In this document: piece by piece, positions 10,452 through 20,031 of the stretch | Position numbering within the stretch: position 1 is the first letter of the stretch | How the letters are laid out: each line of letters begins with the position of its first letter | Source of the DNA: Balneola sp. | GTDB taxonomy: Bacteria; Bacteroidota; Rhodothermia; Balneolales; Balneolaceae | Reading direction: 5' to 3' | Length of the DNA stretch: 64,000 bases | NCBI GenBank assembly: GCA_002720745.1 | Contig: PBJO01000004.1 | Span: 28,809-92,808, forward strand | Program-made: the position numbers and the translations under genes | The notes under the pieces: model-generated | Told to the model about the DNA's origin: nothing | The model's database searches: none | What the model saw: only the letters and a program-made list of their open reading frames with translations

Positions 10452-11744
10452 ATGTCTTCAAAATCGGTTGCCCCCGCCAATTCCTTGTCTGGGACCATAG
10501 CACTTAGTCCTGATAAATCAATTGCACAACGTGCGGCTATTTTTTCATTGCTGCACGATGGGTCTTCCACTATCTACAACTACTCACAGGCACAAGATCC
10601 CCAAACAACCCTAAAATGTGTGCAACATCTAGGTGCAAAGGTTGAAATAGAGGCCGATAAAATCTGCATCTATGGCGTGGGACGTGAAGGGATATCCGCA
10701 CTGAAAGGTGAACTGGATTGTGGGAACTCAGGAACAGCCATGCGCCTACTCTCAGGACTGTTAACAGGAGTAGGTTTATCCATCAAGCTTATTGGGGACC
10801 GCAGTCTAAGCGGGCGAACAATGACGCGAATTATTACCCCACTAAAAGAGATGGGGGCTCATATTTTAGCCAGAAATGGAGTATTTGCACCCTTATACAT
10901 TAGCCGAGAAAACCCTTTGAAAGCCTTGGAATTCACCCTGCCTATTCCAAGTGCTCAATTGAAATCCTGTATTTTATTGGCCGGTCTTTTTGGAGAGGAA
11001 GAAAGTTGTGTAATCGAGCCTATTCCAAGCCGAGATCATACTGAACGGTTACTACAACTCCGAGTGGAAACAGACGCCCTAGGAATACGTCATATTTATG
11101 CCTCTAAATCAGATGTAATACCTGCACAGAATTATCGGATTCCAGGTGATTACTCTGCCGCAGCATTTTGGTTGGTAGCGGGTACTATTGTTCCCAATTC
11201 GGTCATAACACTCCTGAATGTTGGTTTAAATCCAACTCGTATAGCATCGTTGCAAATACTAAAAGAAATGGGTGCCCAAGTCAAGATTACTGAGGATGAT
11301 TCAGATTTTGACGAACCAGTTGCAGAACTCACAGTACAGACCACAGAACTTACTGGGATAGATATTCCTTTGGAATGGATACCCAATGCTATTGATGAGC
11401 TTCCCATATTAGCAGTGGCTATGGCGTTTGCCAACGGAGAGTCTCATATTCGTGGTGCTGCTGAACTTCGCCACAAAGAAACCGATCGCATCATGGCTAT
11501 CACTAAATTATTGGATGCCATTGGCTCATCCTATGTCGAATATAGGGATGGTCTTAGTATCCAAGGCAACCCTCATTTGGACTTTGACGGAACGCGATTT
11601 GAAAGTTTTCATGATCATCGTATTGCTATGGCATCGGCTGTAGCAGCCCTACGAGGGAATAAAATGTCATCTATCAAAGATGCTGAAGTTACAGCTGTTT
11701 CCTACCCAGAGTTTTGGAATCACTTAGACTTGCTAAGGGATTAA
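10452..11744 (+). CDS. aroA: 3-phosphoshikimate 1-carboxyvinyltransferase (EPSP synthase)
   Basis: 430 aa, full length. It joins phosphoenolpyruvate to shikimate-3-phosphate, step six of the shikimate pathway to aromatic amino acids. Visible motifs are DKS (21-23) with Arg27 at the substrate site, the DCGNSGTAMRLLSG loop, RSLSGRTM, the catalytic-region signature ELRHKETDR and DHRIAMA near the C-terminus. It starts 14 bases after the TPR stop, so it may be transcribed with it. No other aro gene lies nearby. Confidence 0.97.
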   Translation: MSSKSVAPANSLSGTIALSPDKSIAQRAAIFSLLHDGSSTIYNYSQAQDPQTTLKCVQHLGAKVEIEADKICIYGVGREGISALKGELDCGNSGTAMRLLSGLLTGVGLSIKLIGDRSLSGRTMTRIITPLKEMGAHILARNGVFAPLYISRENPLKALEFTLPIPSAQLKSCILLAGLFGEEESCVIEPIPSRDHTERLLQLRVETDALGIRHIYASKSDVIPAQNYRIPGDYSAAAFWLVAGTIVPNSVITLLNVGLNPTRIASLQILKEMGAQVKITEDDSDFDEPVAELTVQTTELTGIDIPLEWIPNAIDELPILAVAMAFANGESHIRGAAELRHKETDRIMAITKLLDAIGSSYVEYRDGLSIQGNPHLDFDGTRFESFHDHRIAMASAVAALRGNKMSSIKDAEVTAVSYPEFWNHLDLLRD

Positions 11745-11878
11745 TGATTGTATAGTAGCCACTAAAGAAAATTACTCAAATTTGTGGTTTCTTCAGATGT
11801 TTATGGCTTTTACCTTGATTTACTTTACAGCATTTTGATTGTCTATCTGGAGCATTAGCTAGACTCTTCGTGTAATAT

Positions 11879-11896
11879 CTGACATTTCGTCGGTCA
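11879..11896. promoter_or_regulatory. Possible activator site upstream of the hsp20 promoter
   Basis: An imperfect dyad TGAC-N9-GTCA (11880-11896) lies about 32 bases upstream of the sigma-54 -24 element. A second TGAC...GTCA pair (11919-11938) overlaps the promoter. Sigma-54 promoters need an upstream-bound AAA+ activator, so I infer a binding site here; the protein is unknown. Confidence 0.35.
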
Positions 11897-11927
11897 ATTA
11901 GGCAGATTCCCATTTCTATGACGCATT

Positions 11928-11944
11928 TGGTACGGTCATTGCAA
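11928..11944 (+). promoter_or_regulatory. Sigma-54 (RpoN) type -24/-12 promoter for hsp20
   Basis: TGGTACGGTCATTGCAA matches the RpoN consensus TGGCACG-N4-TTGCW with one change. The GG (11929-11930) and GC (11941-11942) cores are exactly ten bases apart, as the factor requires. It ends 30 bases before the hsp20 ATG, leaving room for a start point and short leader. It may also drive dnaK and tsaD. Confidence 0.65.
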
Positions 11945-11974
11945 TAACATCTTCAAACTATTTAATTATCCATT

Positions 11975-12418
11975 ATGAAAAAAACATCTAATTTTTATGA
12001 ATTAGGAGAAGAAATAGAAAGGCAGGTTCACAAATTTGGGCAAGAATTTCACAATTTCGTTGAAAGAGTAGTACCTACTTCCACAAAGGTTAAAGATTAT
12101 CGACCCGAAGCTGACCTAATTACTTCGGACAAAAGCTTCAGCATCATAATAGATTTACCTGGGCTAACCAAAAAAGAAATTGCAATTACTCGCAAGCAAG
12201 ATATGCTCACCGTGCGAGGAGAGAAAGAGATAGAATTAGCGGATAATGAACAATATGAGCGAAGTGAAAGAAAATCAGGTGCCTTCATACGTTCTTTTGC
12301 TATACCAGAAGGAGCCGATGTCACTAAAATCACTGCTAGCTTTAGAAATGGGGTGTTAACCATACAACTTCCAATAGATAGTGCCAATGAAAAAGCTACT
12401 CACATACCCGTGCAATAG
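11975..12418 (+). CDS. Small heat-shock protein, Hsp20 family
   Basis: 147 aa. An alpha-crystallin domain spans about residues 42-140, with the conserved DLPGLTKKEIAI and RSFAIPEGAD strands and the FRNGVLTIQLP signature near the end. Such proteins hold unfolding clients for DnaK-type refolding as cytosolic oligomers. dnaK follows 72 bases downstream, so holdase and refoldase sit together. The upstream sigma-54 promoter suggests stress control by an RpoN activator rather than HrcA; no CIRCE element was found. The C-terminal IxI-type tail is replaced by a THIPVQ end. Confidence 0.93.
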   Translation: MKKTSNFYELGEEIERQVHKFGQEFHNFVERVVPTSTKVKDYRPEADLITSDKSFSIIIDLPGLTKKEIAITRKQDMLTVRGEKEIELADNEQYERSERKSGAFIRSFAIPEGADVTKITASFRNGVLTIQLPIDSANEKATHIPVQ

Positions 12419-12490
12419 GAGTAGGTATATAGAGCCTGTCTCGCCTTAACAACAAATTTAATGACAACGAACGAGTAAACAGATACAGAA

Positions 12491-14431
12491 ATGGGAAAAA
12501 TAATTGGAATAGATTTAGGAACAACCAACTCTTGTGTTTCAGTAATGGAAGGCAATGAACCGGTTGTTATTCAAAACGCAGAAGGCGGACGTACTACCCC
12601 GTCAGTAGTGGCTTTTGCTAAAGATGGTGAGCGTATGGTAGGGGCTCCTGCTAAACGTCAGGCCATTACCAATCCAAATAAAACGATTGCCTCTGTAAAG
12701 AGGTTCATGGGTCGCATGTTCAATGAAGTATCGGGCGAAACCAAACAAGTTGCCTACAAAGTGGTTAAGGGAGAAGACAATACAGCACGAGTAGAAATTG
12801 ATGATCGTAAGTATGCACCTCAAGAGATCTCCGCTATGGTACTTCAAAAAATGAAACAAACTGCTGAAGAGTATTTAGGTGAAAAAATTACCGAAGCTGT
12901 AATTACCGTACCCGCATATTTTAATGATGCCCAACGTAAAGCCACTCAAGAGGCTGGTAAAGTAGCTGGACTAGAAGTTAAGAGGATTATCAACGAGCCT
13001 ACGGCAGCAGCACTGGCTTATGGTTTAGACAAGAAAGATTCCGATCAAACTATCGTTGTATATGACTTAGGTGGAGGTACTTTTGATGTTTCTATACTTG
13101 ATTTAGGTGATGGAGTTTTTGAAGTTAAGTCAACGAATGGGGATACTCATTTGGGTGGTGATGACTTTGACCAACGTATTATTGATTTCCTAGCCGATGA
13201 ATTTAAGAATACCGATGGCATTGATTTGAGAACTGATGCAATGGCAATGCAACGACTAAAAGATGCTGCAGAAAAAGCTAAAATTGAATTATCCAGTTCA
13301 CAGAAAACAGCCATTAATCTTCCGTTTATCACAGCCACCCAAGAAGGTCCAAAACATATAAATGTCGACCTAAGTCGCTCAAAATTTGAACAGCTTGTAG
13401 ACGATCTAGTAAAGCGTTCAATTAAACCTTGTGAACAAGCCCTAAAAGATGCTGGCCTAAAGAAAAATGACATCGATCAAGTAATCTTAGTTGGTGGTTC
13501 AACTCGAATTCCTCGCATTCAAGAAGCTGTTAATGGATTCTTTGGAAAAGATCCGAGTAAAGGGGTAAACCCTGACGAAGTTGTGGCTGTAGGAGCTGCT
13601 ATTCAAGGTGGAGTGCTTACCGGCGAGGTAGATGATGTTGTATTATTAGATGTAACTCCTCTAACCTTAGGTATTGAGACCCTTGGAGGTGTAATGACTC
13701 CGCTTATTGAGTCAAACAGTACAATACCAACATCTAAGTCTCAAGTATTCTCAACCGCAGCAGATAACCAAAGCAGTGTAGAGATACATGTTCTTCAAGG
13801 CGAGCGTGCCCAAGCAGCAGCCAATCGGACTCTAGGTCGTTTCCATTTAGATGGTATTCCACCTGCGCCGCGAGGTATGCCACAAATTGAGGTGACCTTT
13901 GACTTAGATGCTAATGGAGTGCTTAATATCGTTGCCAAAGACAAAGGTACGGGTAAAGAGCAAACAATTCGTATTGAATCTTCTTCAGGATTATCCGACG
14001 AGGAAATTGAAAAAATGAAACAAGCTGCTAAAGAACATGAAGATGAGGATAAAAAACTCCGCAAAAAAGTAGAAAAGATGAATCAAGCAGATGGGTTAAT
14101 ATTTTCAACCAAAAAACAGCTTGAAGAGTACGCAGATAAAATTTCAGAGGATAACAAAAAAGCCATTGAAGACGCAGTTGCCAAACTTGAAGAAGTGCAT
14201 AAAGCTGAGGATTTAGACGATCTCGATGCCGCCATGGAAGCAGTGAATACCGCTTGGGCAGGGGCTTCCCAGGAAATTTATGCAGCATCGCAAGCTGAAG
14301 CGGAAGCTGCCACCAGTAGCGCAGGTACCGAAGACGATGCAGCGGATGGGGATGAGAGCACTACTTCTAAAGATAATGATGCCATTGACGCTGATTTTGA
14401 AGTAGTCGACGAAGACGACAAGGATAAGTAA
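12491..14431 (+). CDS. dnaK: Molecular chaperone DnaK (Hsp70)
   Basis: 646 aa, canonical length. The ATPase domain begins [15 protein letters not shown]; the second phosphate loop [14 protein letters not shown] and [14 protein letters not shown] are intact. The substrate domain begins near residue 395 ([14 protein letters not shown]). The C-terminal tail is acidic and ends VVDEDDKDK. It refolds or disaggregates client proteins in the cytoplasm with DnaJ and GrpE, neither of which is encoded in this window. It is flanked by hsp20 upstream and tsaD eight bases downstream, an unusual but plausible operon. Confidence 0.98.
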   Translation: MGKIIGIDLGTTNSCVSVMEGNEPVVIQNAEGGRTTPSVVAFAKDGERMVGAPAKRQAITNPNKTIASVKRFMGRMFNEVSGETKQVAYKVVKGEDNTARVEIDDRKYAPQEISAMVLQKMKQTAEEYLGEKITEAVITVPAYFNDAQRKATQEAGKVAGLEVKRIINEPTAAALAYGLDKKDSDQTIVVYDLGGGTFDVSILDLGDGVFEVKSTNGDTHLGGDDFDQRIIDFLADEFKNTDGIDLRTDAMAMQRLKDAAEKAKIELSSSQKTAINLPFITATQEGPKHINVDLSRSKFEQLVDDLVKRSIKPCEQALKDAGLKKNDIDQVILVGGSTRIPRIQEAVNGFFGKDPSKGVNPDEVVAVGAAIQGGVLTGEVDDVVLLDVTPLTLGIETLGGVMTPLIESNSTIPTSKSQVFSTAADNQSSVEIHVLQGERAQAAANRTLGRFHLDGIPPAPRGMPQIEVTFDLDANGVLNIVAKDKGTGKEQTIRIESSSGLSDEEIEKMKQAAKEHEDEDKKLRKKVEKMNQADGLIFSTKKQLEEYADKISEDNKKAIEDAVAKLEEVHKAEDLDDLDAAMEAVNTAWAGASQEIYAASQAEAEAATSSAGTEDDAADGDESTTSKDNDAIDADFEVVDEDDKDK

Positions 14432-14438
14432 ACTTGTT

Positions 14439-15452
14439 TTGAATATTCTTGGCATCGAATCTTCTTGCGACGATACTGCCGCCTCAGTGTTAAATGAGAC
14501 GGGGGTGTTGTCAAATATCATCGCTTCTCAATCTATTCATATTCAATATGGTGGAGTAGTTCCTGAACTCGCTTCTAGAGCCCATCAACGTAACATTAGT
14601 CAAACGGTCGAACAAGCATTATCGGAAGCTCAACTAGGTATACAAGACATTGACTTAATTGCCGCTACGCAAGGCCCTGGCCTTATGGGTTCATTGTTAG
14701 TTGGTTTAAGTTTTGCCAAAGGAGTATCTCTAGCTCACCAAATTCCTTTGGTGGGTGTAAATCATATGGATGCGCATATTTTTGCCAATACAATTGAGCA
14801 CAAACTTGAATTCCCATTGATCGCTTTAACCGTGTCTGGGGGGCACACCCAGTTGAGTAAACTTAGCGATCCATACTCCCTAGAAATTATTGGTCAAACA
14901 AGAGACGATGCTGCTGGCGAAGCCTTCGATAAAATCGGTAAACTCTTAGGTCTAAACTATCCAGCAGGTCCTAAAATAGATGTATTATCTCGGGAAGGGA
15001 ACCCCCTTTTCCATGAATTCCCAAAAGGCCTTATCCAAGAAGGATTAGATTTTAGTTTTTCCGGACTTAAAACTAGTGTTTTATACTATCTCCAAAATAA
15101 AAAAAATGCTCTCATAACACAATACCTTAACGACATTTGCGCAAGCGTAAGTCATGCTATTACCGAGGTGCTGGTTACAAAACTAGAGAGGGCTATGCAG
15201 GCACATTCCATCCCTCGAGCAGTGTTAGCCGGTGGGGTCTCAGCAAACACAATGCTGAGAGAAAAAGCAGCCGAAATGGCGGAAAAAAATAAGTTCACCA
15301 TATATAAACCCTCTTTCTCTTATTGCACTGATAATGCTGCAATGATAGCTGCAACAGCAAGAATAATGCTACAGAATGAGCCTAGTATTAGTCATATGCA
15401 ACGATTAAAAGAAGGTTTTGGAATTCATCCATATTCTGTTCAACCTGATTGA
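14439..15452 (+). CDS. tsaD: tRNA N6-adenosine threonylcarbamoyltransferase TsaD
   Basis: 337 aa, full length. It transfers the threonylcarbamoyl group to A37 of ANN-decoding tRNAs together with TsaB/TsaE. Visible: ASKHA phosphate motif at the N-terminus (ILGIESSCDDTAAS), metal ligands His109 and His113 in NHMDAH, the VSGGHTQL loop and CTDNAAMIA near residue 300 with the third metal ligand. The only start is TTG 14439, eight bases after the dnaK stop; the protein aligns from its first residue, so the start is convincing. Confidence 0.96.
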   Translation: MNILGIESSCDDTAASVLNETGVLSNIIASQSIHIQYGGVVPELASRAHQRNISQTVEQALSEAQLGIQDIDLIAATQGPGLMGSLLVGLSFAKGVSLAHQIPLVGVNHMDAHIFANTIEHKLEFPLIALTVSGGHTQLSKLSDPYSLEIIGQTRDDAAGEAFDKIGKLLGLNYPAGPKIDVLSREGNPLFHEFPKGLIQEGLDFSFSGLKTSVLYYLQNKKNALITQYLNDICASVSHAITEVLVTKLERAMQAHSIPRAVLAGGVSANTMLREKAAEMAEKNKFTIYKPSFSYCTDNAAMIAATARIMLQNEPSISHMQRLKEGFGIHPYSVQPD

Positions 15453-15559
15453 GGCTTTGTAAAATTATCATTTAATTGCTCTTTTAATTGTACCGTTTGT
15501 ACCTGTGAGAAATGTTTTACATCTATGCAGCTTAGCTAGCAATTCAGTACTTTTACTTG

Positions 15560-16486
15560 ATGAACGAAACAATTGATGCTCTCCAACTGAATCTTAGCGG
15601 TGGTGGACTTATGGTTATGAATATGTCCTTGGCCATAATCATGTTTGGAGTAGCCTTAGAACTAAAACTCCACCATTTTGAAGCCATCGTAGAACAGCCT
15701 AAAGGAGTTATTTCAGGCTTTATATCCCAATTTTTGTTTCTACCAGCTATCACCTTAGTGCTTATTTGTCTGTTAGAACCCTATCCTAGTTTTGCATTGG
15801 GAATGATGATGGTTGCGGCTTGTCCAGGAGGAAATATTTCAAATTTTTTCTCCCAGTTATCAGGAGGTAATACCGCTCTTTCTATCAGCCTTACAGCCAT
15901 TGCTACCTTGTTAGCAGTCTTCGCCACACCATTGAATTTTACATTTTGGGCTAGTTTATATCCTCCAACAGCTAACATACTTCGAGAAATTCAAGTCGAC
16001 CTATTTCAAGTATTTCAAATTGTAGGCTTAATTTTAGGTATCCCACTGATATTGGGAATGCTTGTCAGACATTATGCAGAAAAGTATGCACTGAAATGGA
16101 CCGGTTGGATTAAAAAATTTGGTATAGTTTTTTTTGGGAGTTTTGTAGTAGTCGCTTTTAGTATGAATATTGAACATTTCTTGGGTTATGTTCACTTAGT
16201 TATTGGTCTAGTTTTTTTGCATAATCTCCTGGCACTATTAGGGGGTTATAGCTGGGGGAAACTGTTCAATCTACCTATGTCTGATTGTAAATCTATAGCT
16301 ATAGAAACGGGTATACAGAATTCAGGACTCGGACTTTTACTTATCTTTAGTTTTTTTGATTCATTAGGTGGTATGGCATTAATTGCTGCTTGGTGGGGGA
16401 TTTGGCATATAATAGTGGGTTTTATAATTAGCTGGTATTGGTCCACAGGTAAAACCAGCATAAAAAAATTATTTTCAAATGCGTAA
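15560..16486 (+). CDS. BASS-family (bile acid:sodium symporter-like) transporter
   Basis: 308 aa with about nine to ten membrane helices. The family signature region MMMVAACPGGNISNFFSQLSGG with its crossing-helix glycines and asparagines is present, as is the second crossing motif ETGIQNSGLG. Family members import small carboxylates (pyruvate, pantoate, bile acids) with sodium; the substrate here is unknown. ATG 15560 is preferred over an adjoining TTG. The stop overlaps the next gene's ATG by eight bases. Confidence 0.88.
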   Translation: MNETIDALQLNLSGGGLMVMNMSLAIIMFGVALELKLHHFEAIVEQPKGVISGFISQFLFLPAITLVLICLLEPYPSFALGMMMVAACPGGNISNFFSQLSGGNTALSISLTAIATLLAVFATPLNFTFWASLYPPTANILREIQVDLFQVFQIVGLILGIPLILGMLVRHYAEKYALKWTGWIKKFGIVFFGSFVVVAFSMNIEHFLGYVHLVIGLVFLHNLLALLGGYSWGKLFNLPMSDCKSIAIETGIQNSGLGLLLIFSFFDSLGGMALIAAWWGIWHIIVGFIISWYWSTGKTSIKKLFSNA

Positions 16487-17750
16487 ATATTATCTATGGT
16501 ATAATTTCTGGCGATATATTGTTGTAAAAACTGGACTTATACTATTTTATAAAAATATAAAAATTATTGGCAAAGAGAATTTGCCAAAAGGAAAACCAGT
16601 TCTGATTACACCCAACCATCAAAATGCACTGATAGATGCCTTATTAGTTGAAGGATATGTGCCAGGCACCCTATTTGCTCTTACAAGATCTGATGCTTTT
16701 TCAACAAAATTCATAAGCCGGTTTCTTCGCAGTTTAAATATGTTACCAGTGTATAGAGTAAGAGATGGGCTTAGTTCAGTTACTAAGAACAATGCTATTT
16801 TTGAACTTTGTATTAAATATTTAAATGATAAACACTCAGTATTGATTTTTCCTGAAGCAAGTCATGACTTGAGAAGAAGAATTCGCCCCCTTAATAAAGG
16901 GTTTACGAGAATCGCTTTTGATGCCGAGTTAAAATATAATTGGATGTTAGATCTTCAAATCTTACCAGTGGGGATAAATTACACCGAACATCGAAGATCG
17001 AGGAATGATATTCGAATAGTATATGGTAAGCCAATATCACTAAAAAAATATAAAGAGCTCTATGAAACAGACAAAAGAAAAGCTGCTAATCAGTTAAGAA
17101 ATGATGTTTCCGATGAGATGAAAAAAACTGTAATGCATGTCTCTAATATGGATCAATATCCAGCAATACAAGTCTTACTTACAGATCTAGAGACTGATGA
17201 AAAAAAATACTTAGATCCAACAAAAATCAATAAAAAAGTGAAAGAATTAAGTAGTCAATTAACCCCTGAACTAATTGAATTGGGAAAGAAAGTAGTTATG
17301 ATAAGTAATACCCATGACATATCAATTAAGACTATACATGGCAGAAAAAGACCCTGGCTTTTTTGGTTATCATTATTCCCATTCTATCTATTTAGCTGGA
17401 TAAACAACATCATTCCATATCAACCCATCAGAAAGATTCTTCAAAATAAAATTAAAGATCCCACTTTTGATGCTACTGCTAAATACATGCTTGGGCTAGT
17501 AATCTTTCCAATTTGGTGGCTAACAATTTCTCTTATACTTTGGCTCGCTAGTATATCAACCACATATATAACGGCTTATGCAATATTAAGTATTTTCACA
17601 TCAATTTATTTTAAAAATGCCAATTGTCTTTTTGTAGAATCATCCACCAATAATAGACTAAAAATACTTAAATTAAAGCATCCAGAAGTATACCAAACCT
17701 TTATTAATGGAATAGAATCTTTGAACGAATTTCGTCAAAAAATACTTTAA
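16479..17750 (+). CDS. PlsC-like 1-acyl-glycerol-3-phosphate acyltransferase family protein
   Basis: 423 aa. Acyltransferase motif I appears as NHQNALIDALL (HX4D) near residue 50, and motif III as FPEASHDLRRRIRPLNKG near 126-143. The catalytic domain covers about 1-235. The C-terminal 190 residues add two or three hydrophobic helices (about 290-310, 340-385) and a helical tail, a form seen in Bacteroidota acyltransferases of phospholipid or ornithine-lipid type. Substrate is not readable. The gene is visibly more AT-rich than aroA or asd. It overlaps the transporter gene. Confidence 0.87.
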   Translation: MRKYYLWYNFWRYIVVKTGLILFYKNIKIIGKENLPKGKPVLITPNHQNALIDALLVEGYVPGTLFALTRSDAFSTKFISRFLRSLNMLPVYRVRDGLSSVTKNNAIFELCIKYLNDKHSVLIFPEASHDLRRRIRPLNKGFTRIAFDAELKYNWMLDLQILPVGINYTEHRRSRNDIRIVYGKPISLKKYKELYETDKRKAANQLRNDVSDEMKKTVMHVSNMDQYPAIQVLLTDLETDEKKYLDPTKINKKVKELSSQLTPELIELGKKVVMISNTHDISIKTIHGRKRPWLFWLSLFPFYLFSWINNIIPYQPIRKILQNKIKDPTFDATAKYMLGLVIFPIWWLTISLILWLASISTTYITAYAILSIFTSIYFKNANCLFVESSTNNRLKILKLKHPEVYQTFINGIESLNEFRQKIL

Positions 17751-17768
17751 TATTTAAAGTATAACATC

Positions 17769-18308
17769 ATGAAAACAATGAAATATATATTAATAACCGT
17801 TGTTCTAGTTCTTAGTACAACAAATTGCACAAATGTGGATAAAGTTCAAGATGAAACAAATACTCCTTCATTTGATAAAGCAGTTGCTGTCATAAATCCT
17901 ATAAATGATAGTAATGTTTCAGGAGTTGCTTATTTTGAACAAATTGAAAATGGAGTACATGTTAAAGCAGAAGTATATGGACTCACAGGAGAAAAGCATG
18001 GTTTTCACATCCACACATTCGGAGATTGTACTTCAATTGACGGAACGTCAACTGGAGGACATTTAAATCCCTATGGGTTTGAGCATGGTTCTCCAAAATC
18101 TTTAAAACGCCATATGGGAGCAATGGGTAATTTGCAAGTAAATGAAAATGGCATTGGCCTTAGAGATTACATAGATGAAGTAATAGTGATGGATGAAATA
18201 ATTGGTCGTGGGATAATAGTTCATGGCGGAGAAGATGATCTAAAATCACAGCCTTCAGGAGCATCTGGCCCACGAGTTGGTTGTGGTGTTATAGGAATCC
18301 AAAATTAA
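17769..18308 (+). CDS. sodC: Cu/Zn superoxide dismutase-like protein lacking the zinc-ligand aspartate
   Basis: 179 aa. The export signal ends at Cys20 (STTNC), a possible but atypical lipobox. Copper ligands His80, His82, His98 and His152 are present, as are the catalytic Arg169 and the disulfide pair Cys87/Cys172. Zinc ligands His98, His106 and His115 are spaced as in the family, but the aspartate three residues after His115 is Ala118 (RHMGAMGN instead of the usual RHxGDxGN). The loop between His152 and Arg169 is six residues shorter than in the reference enzyme. It dismutates superoxide outside the cytoplasm if active; it may be copper-only. Confidence 0.88.
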   Translation: MKTMKYILITVVLVLSTTNCTNVDKVQDETNTPSFDKAVAVINPINDSNVSGVAYFEQIENGVHVKAEVYGLTGEKHGFHIHTFGDCTSIDGTSTGGHLNPYGFEHGSPKSLKRHMGAMGNLQVNENGIGLRDYIDEVIVMDEIIGRGIIVHGGEDDLKSQPSGASGPRVGCGVIGIQN

Positions 18309-18395
18309 AGAGTATACTTTTTTCATTACTTTAATCTAATTAAGTTGAGTGAAAACGGAATGAAATCTGCACCTTATAATTAAAAAATATACGGA

Positions 18396-19847
18396 TTAAC
18401 TCGGCTTCCAATCCTTTATTCCCTCTTTGATAGCATATGCTATTTTATTTAATGGAATACGTTCTTGGCTCATATCATCACGATAACGAATGGTAACCTT
18501 ATTATCTGTTTCAATAGTATCGAAATCAACCGTAATACAGAAAGGGGTGCCAGCTTCATCTAATCTGCGGTAACGCTTACCAATCGAACCCGTTTCATCA
18601 TACCGAACAGAGTAATGTTCAATCAATTCTGCTTCAATTTTTCGGGCGACTTCCTGAAGCCCAGACTTTTTTACCAATGGGAATACTCCTACTTGAATAG
18701 GTGCTAATTCTGGATGCATCTTGAGAACTGTACGCTTTTCACCATTAACTTCTTCTTCTCGATATGCATCACAAAGAACCATTAATATACAACGATCAAG
18801 CCCAATCGAGGTTTCGATTACGTAAGGGACGTATCTTTTGTTATTCTTCTGGTCAAAATAGTCCAGTTTTTTACCGGATAACTTTTGATGTTGGGTTAAA
18901 TCAAAATCGGATCTATTATGGATACCTTCAACTTCTTGCCAACCTATAGGAAATTTATACTGAACATCAACAGCGGCTAGAGCATAATGGGCTAATTTGT
19001 CTTTAGGATGATCTGAAAATCGCAAATTTTCTTCTCGAATACCTATACTTTTATGCCAGCTAAGTCTCTTTTTTTTCCACAATGCATAAGCATTTGAATC
19101 GGTTCCAGGTTCAACAAAGTATTGCATTTCCATTTGTTCAAATTCCCGCATACGGAATACAAATTGGCGAGCTACTACTTCGTTCCTAAAGGCCTTTCCT
19201 GTCTGTGCGATTCCAAAAGGGACCGAAACTCGACTTGTATCAAGTATATTCTTGTAATTCACAAAGATTCCCTGTGCTGTTTCCGGGCGCAGATAAACTC
19301 CATCATCTTCTGATGAAGTTGCTCCAAAGGCAGTTTTAAACATTAAATTAAATTGCCGAACTTCAGTCCAATCAAACGCGCCGGAGTCCGGAGCCTTGAT
19401 CTCATTTTCAATAATTATATCATACAAATCTTTAGCCAAATTTTTTCGAGTTCCAGACGTATTCAATAATTCCTGTATCTCAGCAGCTTTTTCTTTCTTT
19501 CCATCTTTTGCCAAATTTAAAATACAATCCTCGATCAACATATCTGCACGATATCGTTTCTTAGACTGCTTGTCATCGATCATGGGATCATTAAATCCCT
19601 CTATATGGCCAGAAGCCTCCCATACTTTTGGATGCATGAAAACAGCTGCATCTACCCCAACGATATTTTCATGGCGTTGCGTCATATCTTTCCACCAGAT
19701 ATTTTGGATATTTCGCTTTAGTTCAACGCCTAAAGGTCCATAATCATAAACTGCGCTTAAGCCACCATATATCTCCGAGGACTGAAAAATGAAGCCTCGT
19801 GCTTTGGCCAAGGACACAATGGTATCTAAACTATCTAAATTCGACAT
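18396..19847 (-). CDS. glyS: Glycyl-tRNA synthetase, single-chain type
   Basis: 483 aa class II synthetase of the homodimeric (eukaryote/archaea/Gram-positive-like) type, charging tRNA-Gly. Motif 1 has WEASGHIEGF (76-85), motif 2 has GKAFRNEVVARQF near 218, motif 3 has SIGLDRCILMVL near 350, followed by an anticodon-binding domain that begins around APIQVGVFPL. Length matches bacterial members of this type, so no separate alpha/beta subunits are expected. The gene is alone on this strand and divergent from asd. Confidence 0.96.
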   Translation of the reverse strand: MSNLDSLDTIVSLAKARGFIFQSSEIYGGLSAVYDYGPLGVELKRNIQNIWWKDMTQRHENIVGVDAAVFMHPKVWEASGHIEGFNDPMIDDKQSKKRYRADMLIEDCILNLAKDGKKEKAAEIQELLNTSGTRKNLAKDLYDIIIENEIKAPDSGAFDWTEVRQFNLMFKTAFGATSSEDDGVYLRPETAQGIFVNYKNILDTSRVSVPFGIAQTGKAFRNEVVARQFVFRMREFEQMEMQYFVEPGTDSNAYALWKKKRLSWHKSIGIREENLRFSDHPKDKLAHYALAAVDVQYKFPIGWQEVEGIHNRSDFDLTQHQKLSGKKLDYFDQKNNKRYVPYVIETSIGLDRCILMVLCDAYREEEVNGEKRTVLKMHPELAPIQVGVFPLVKKSGLQEVARKIEAELIEHYSVRYDETGSIGKRYRRLDEAGTPFCITVDFDTIETDNKVTIRYRDDMSQERIPLNKIAYAIKEGIKDWKPS

Positions 19848-20031
19848 CTTACTAGTTTTGTTATTAATAATTGAACCTTGAGAAAGATACCAATTCTATT
19901 TGGCTATTTAAGAACGCTTTTTTGAATAAAAATACTATTTTACCTAACAAGTAAATAAATGTATACTGACTAAGTAAAATAACTAAGTCCATATACTAAA
20001 CACTCTTATCTTTCACTCACTCTAAGCACAT

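Noticed and set aside
11745..12490. CIRCE-type HrcA operator before hsp20 or dnaK
   Set aside because: I looked for the TTAGCACTC/GAGTGCTAA inverted repeat in both gaps and did not find it.
12491..14431. Several open frames antisense to dnaK
   Set aside because: They overlap a highly conserved gene, show low-complexity or codon-bias mirror composition and match no family.
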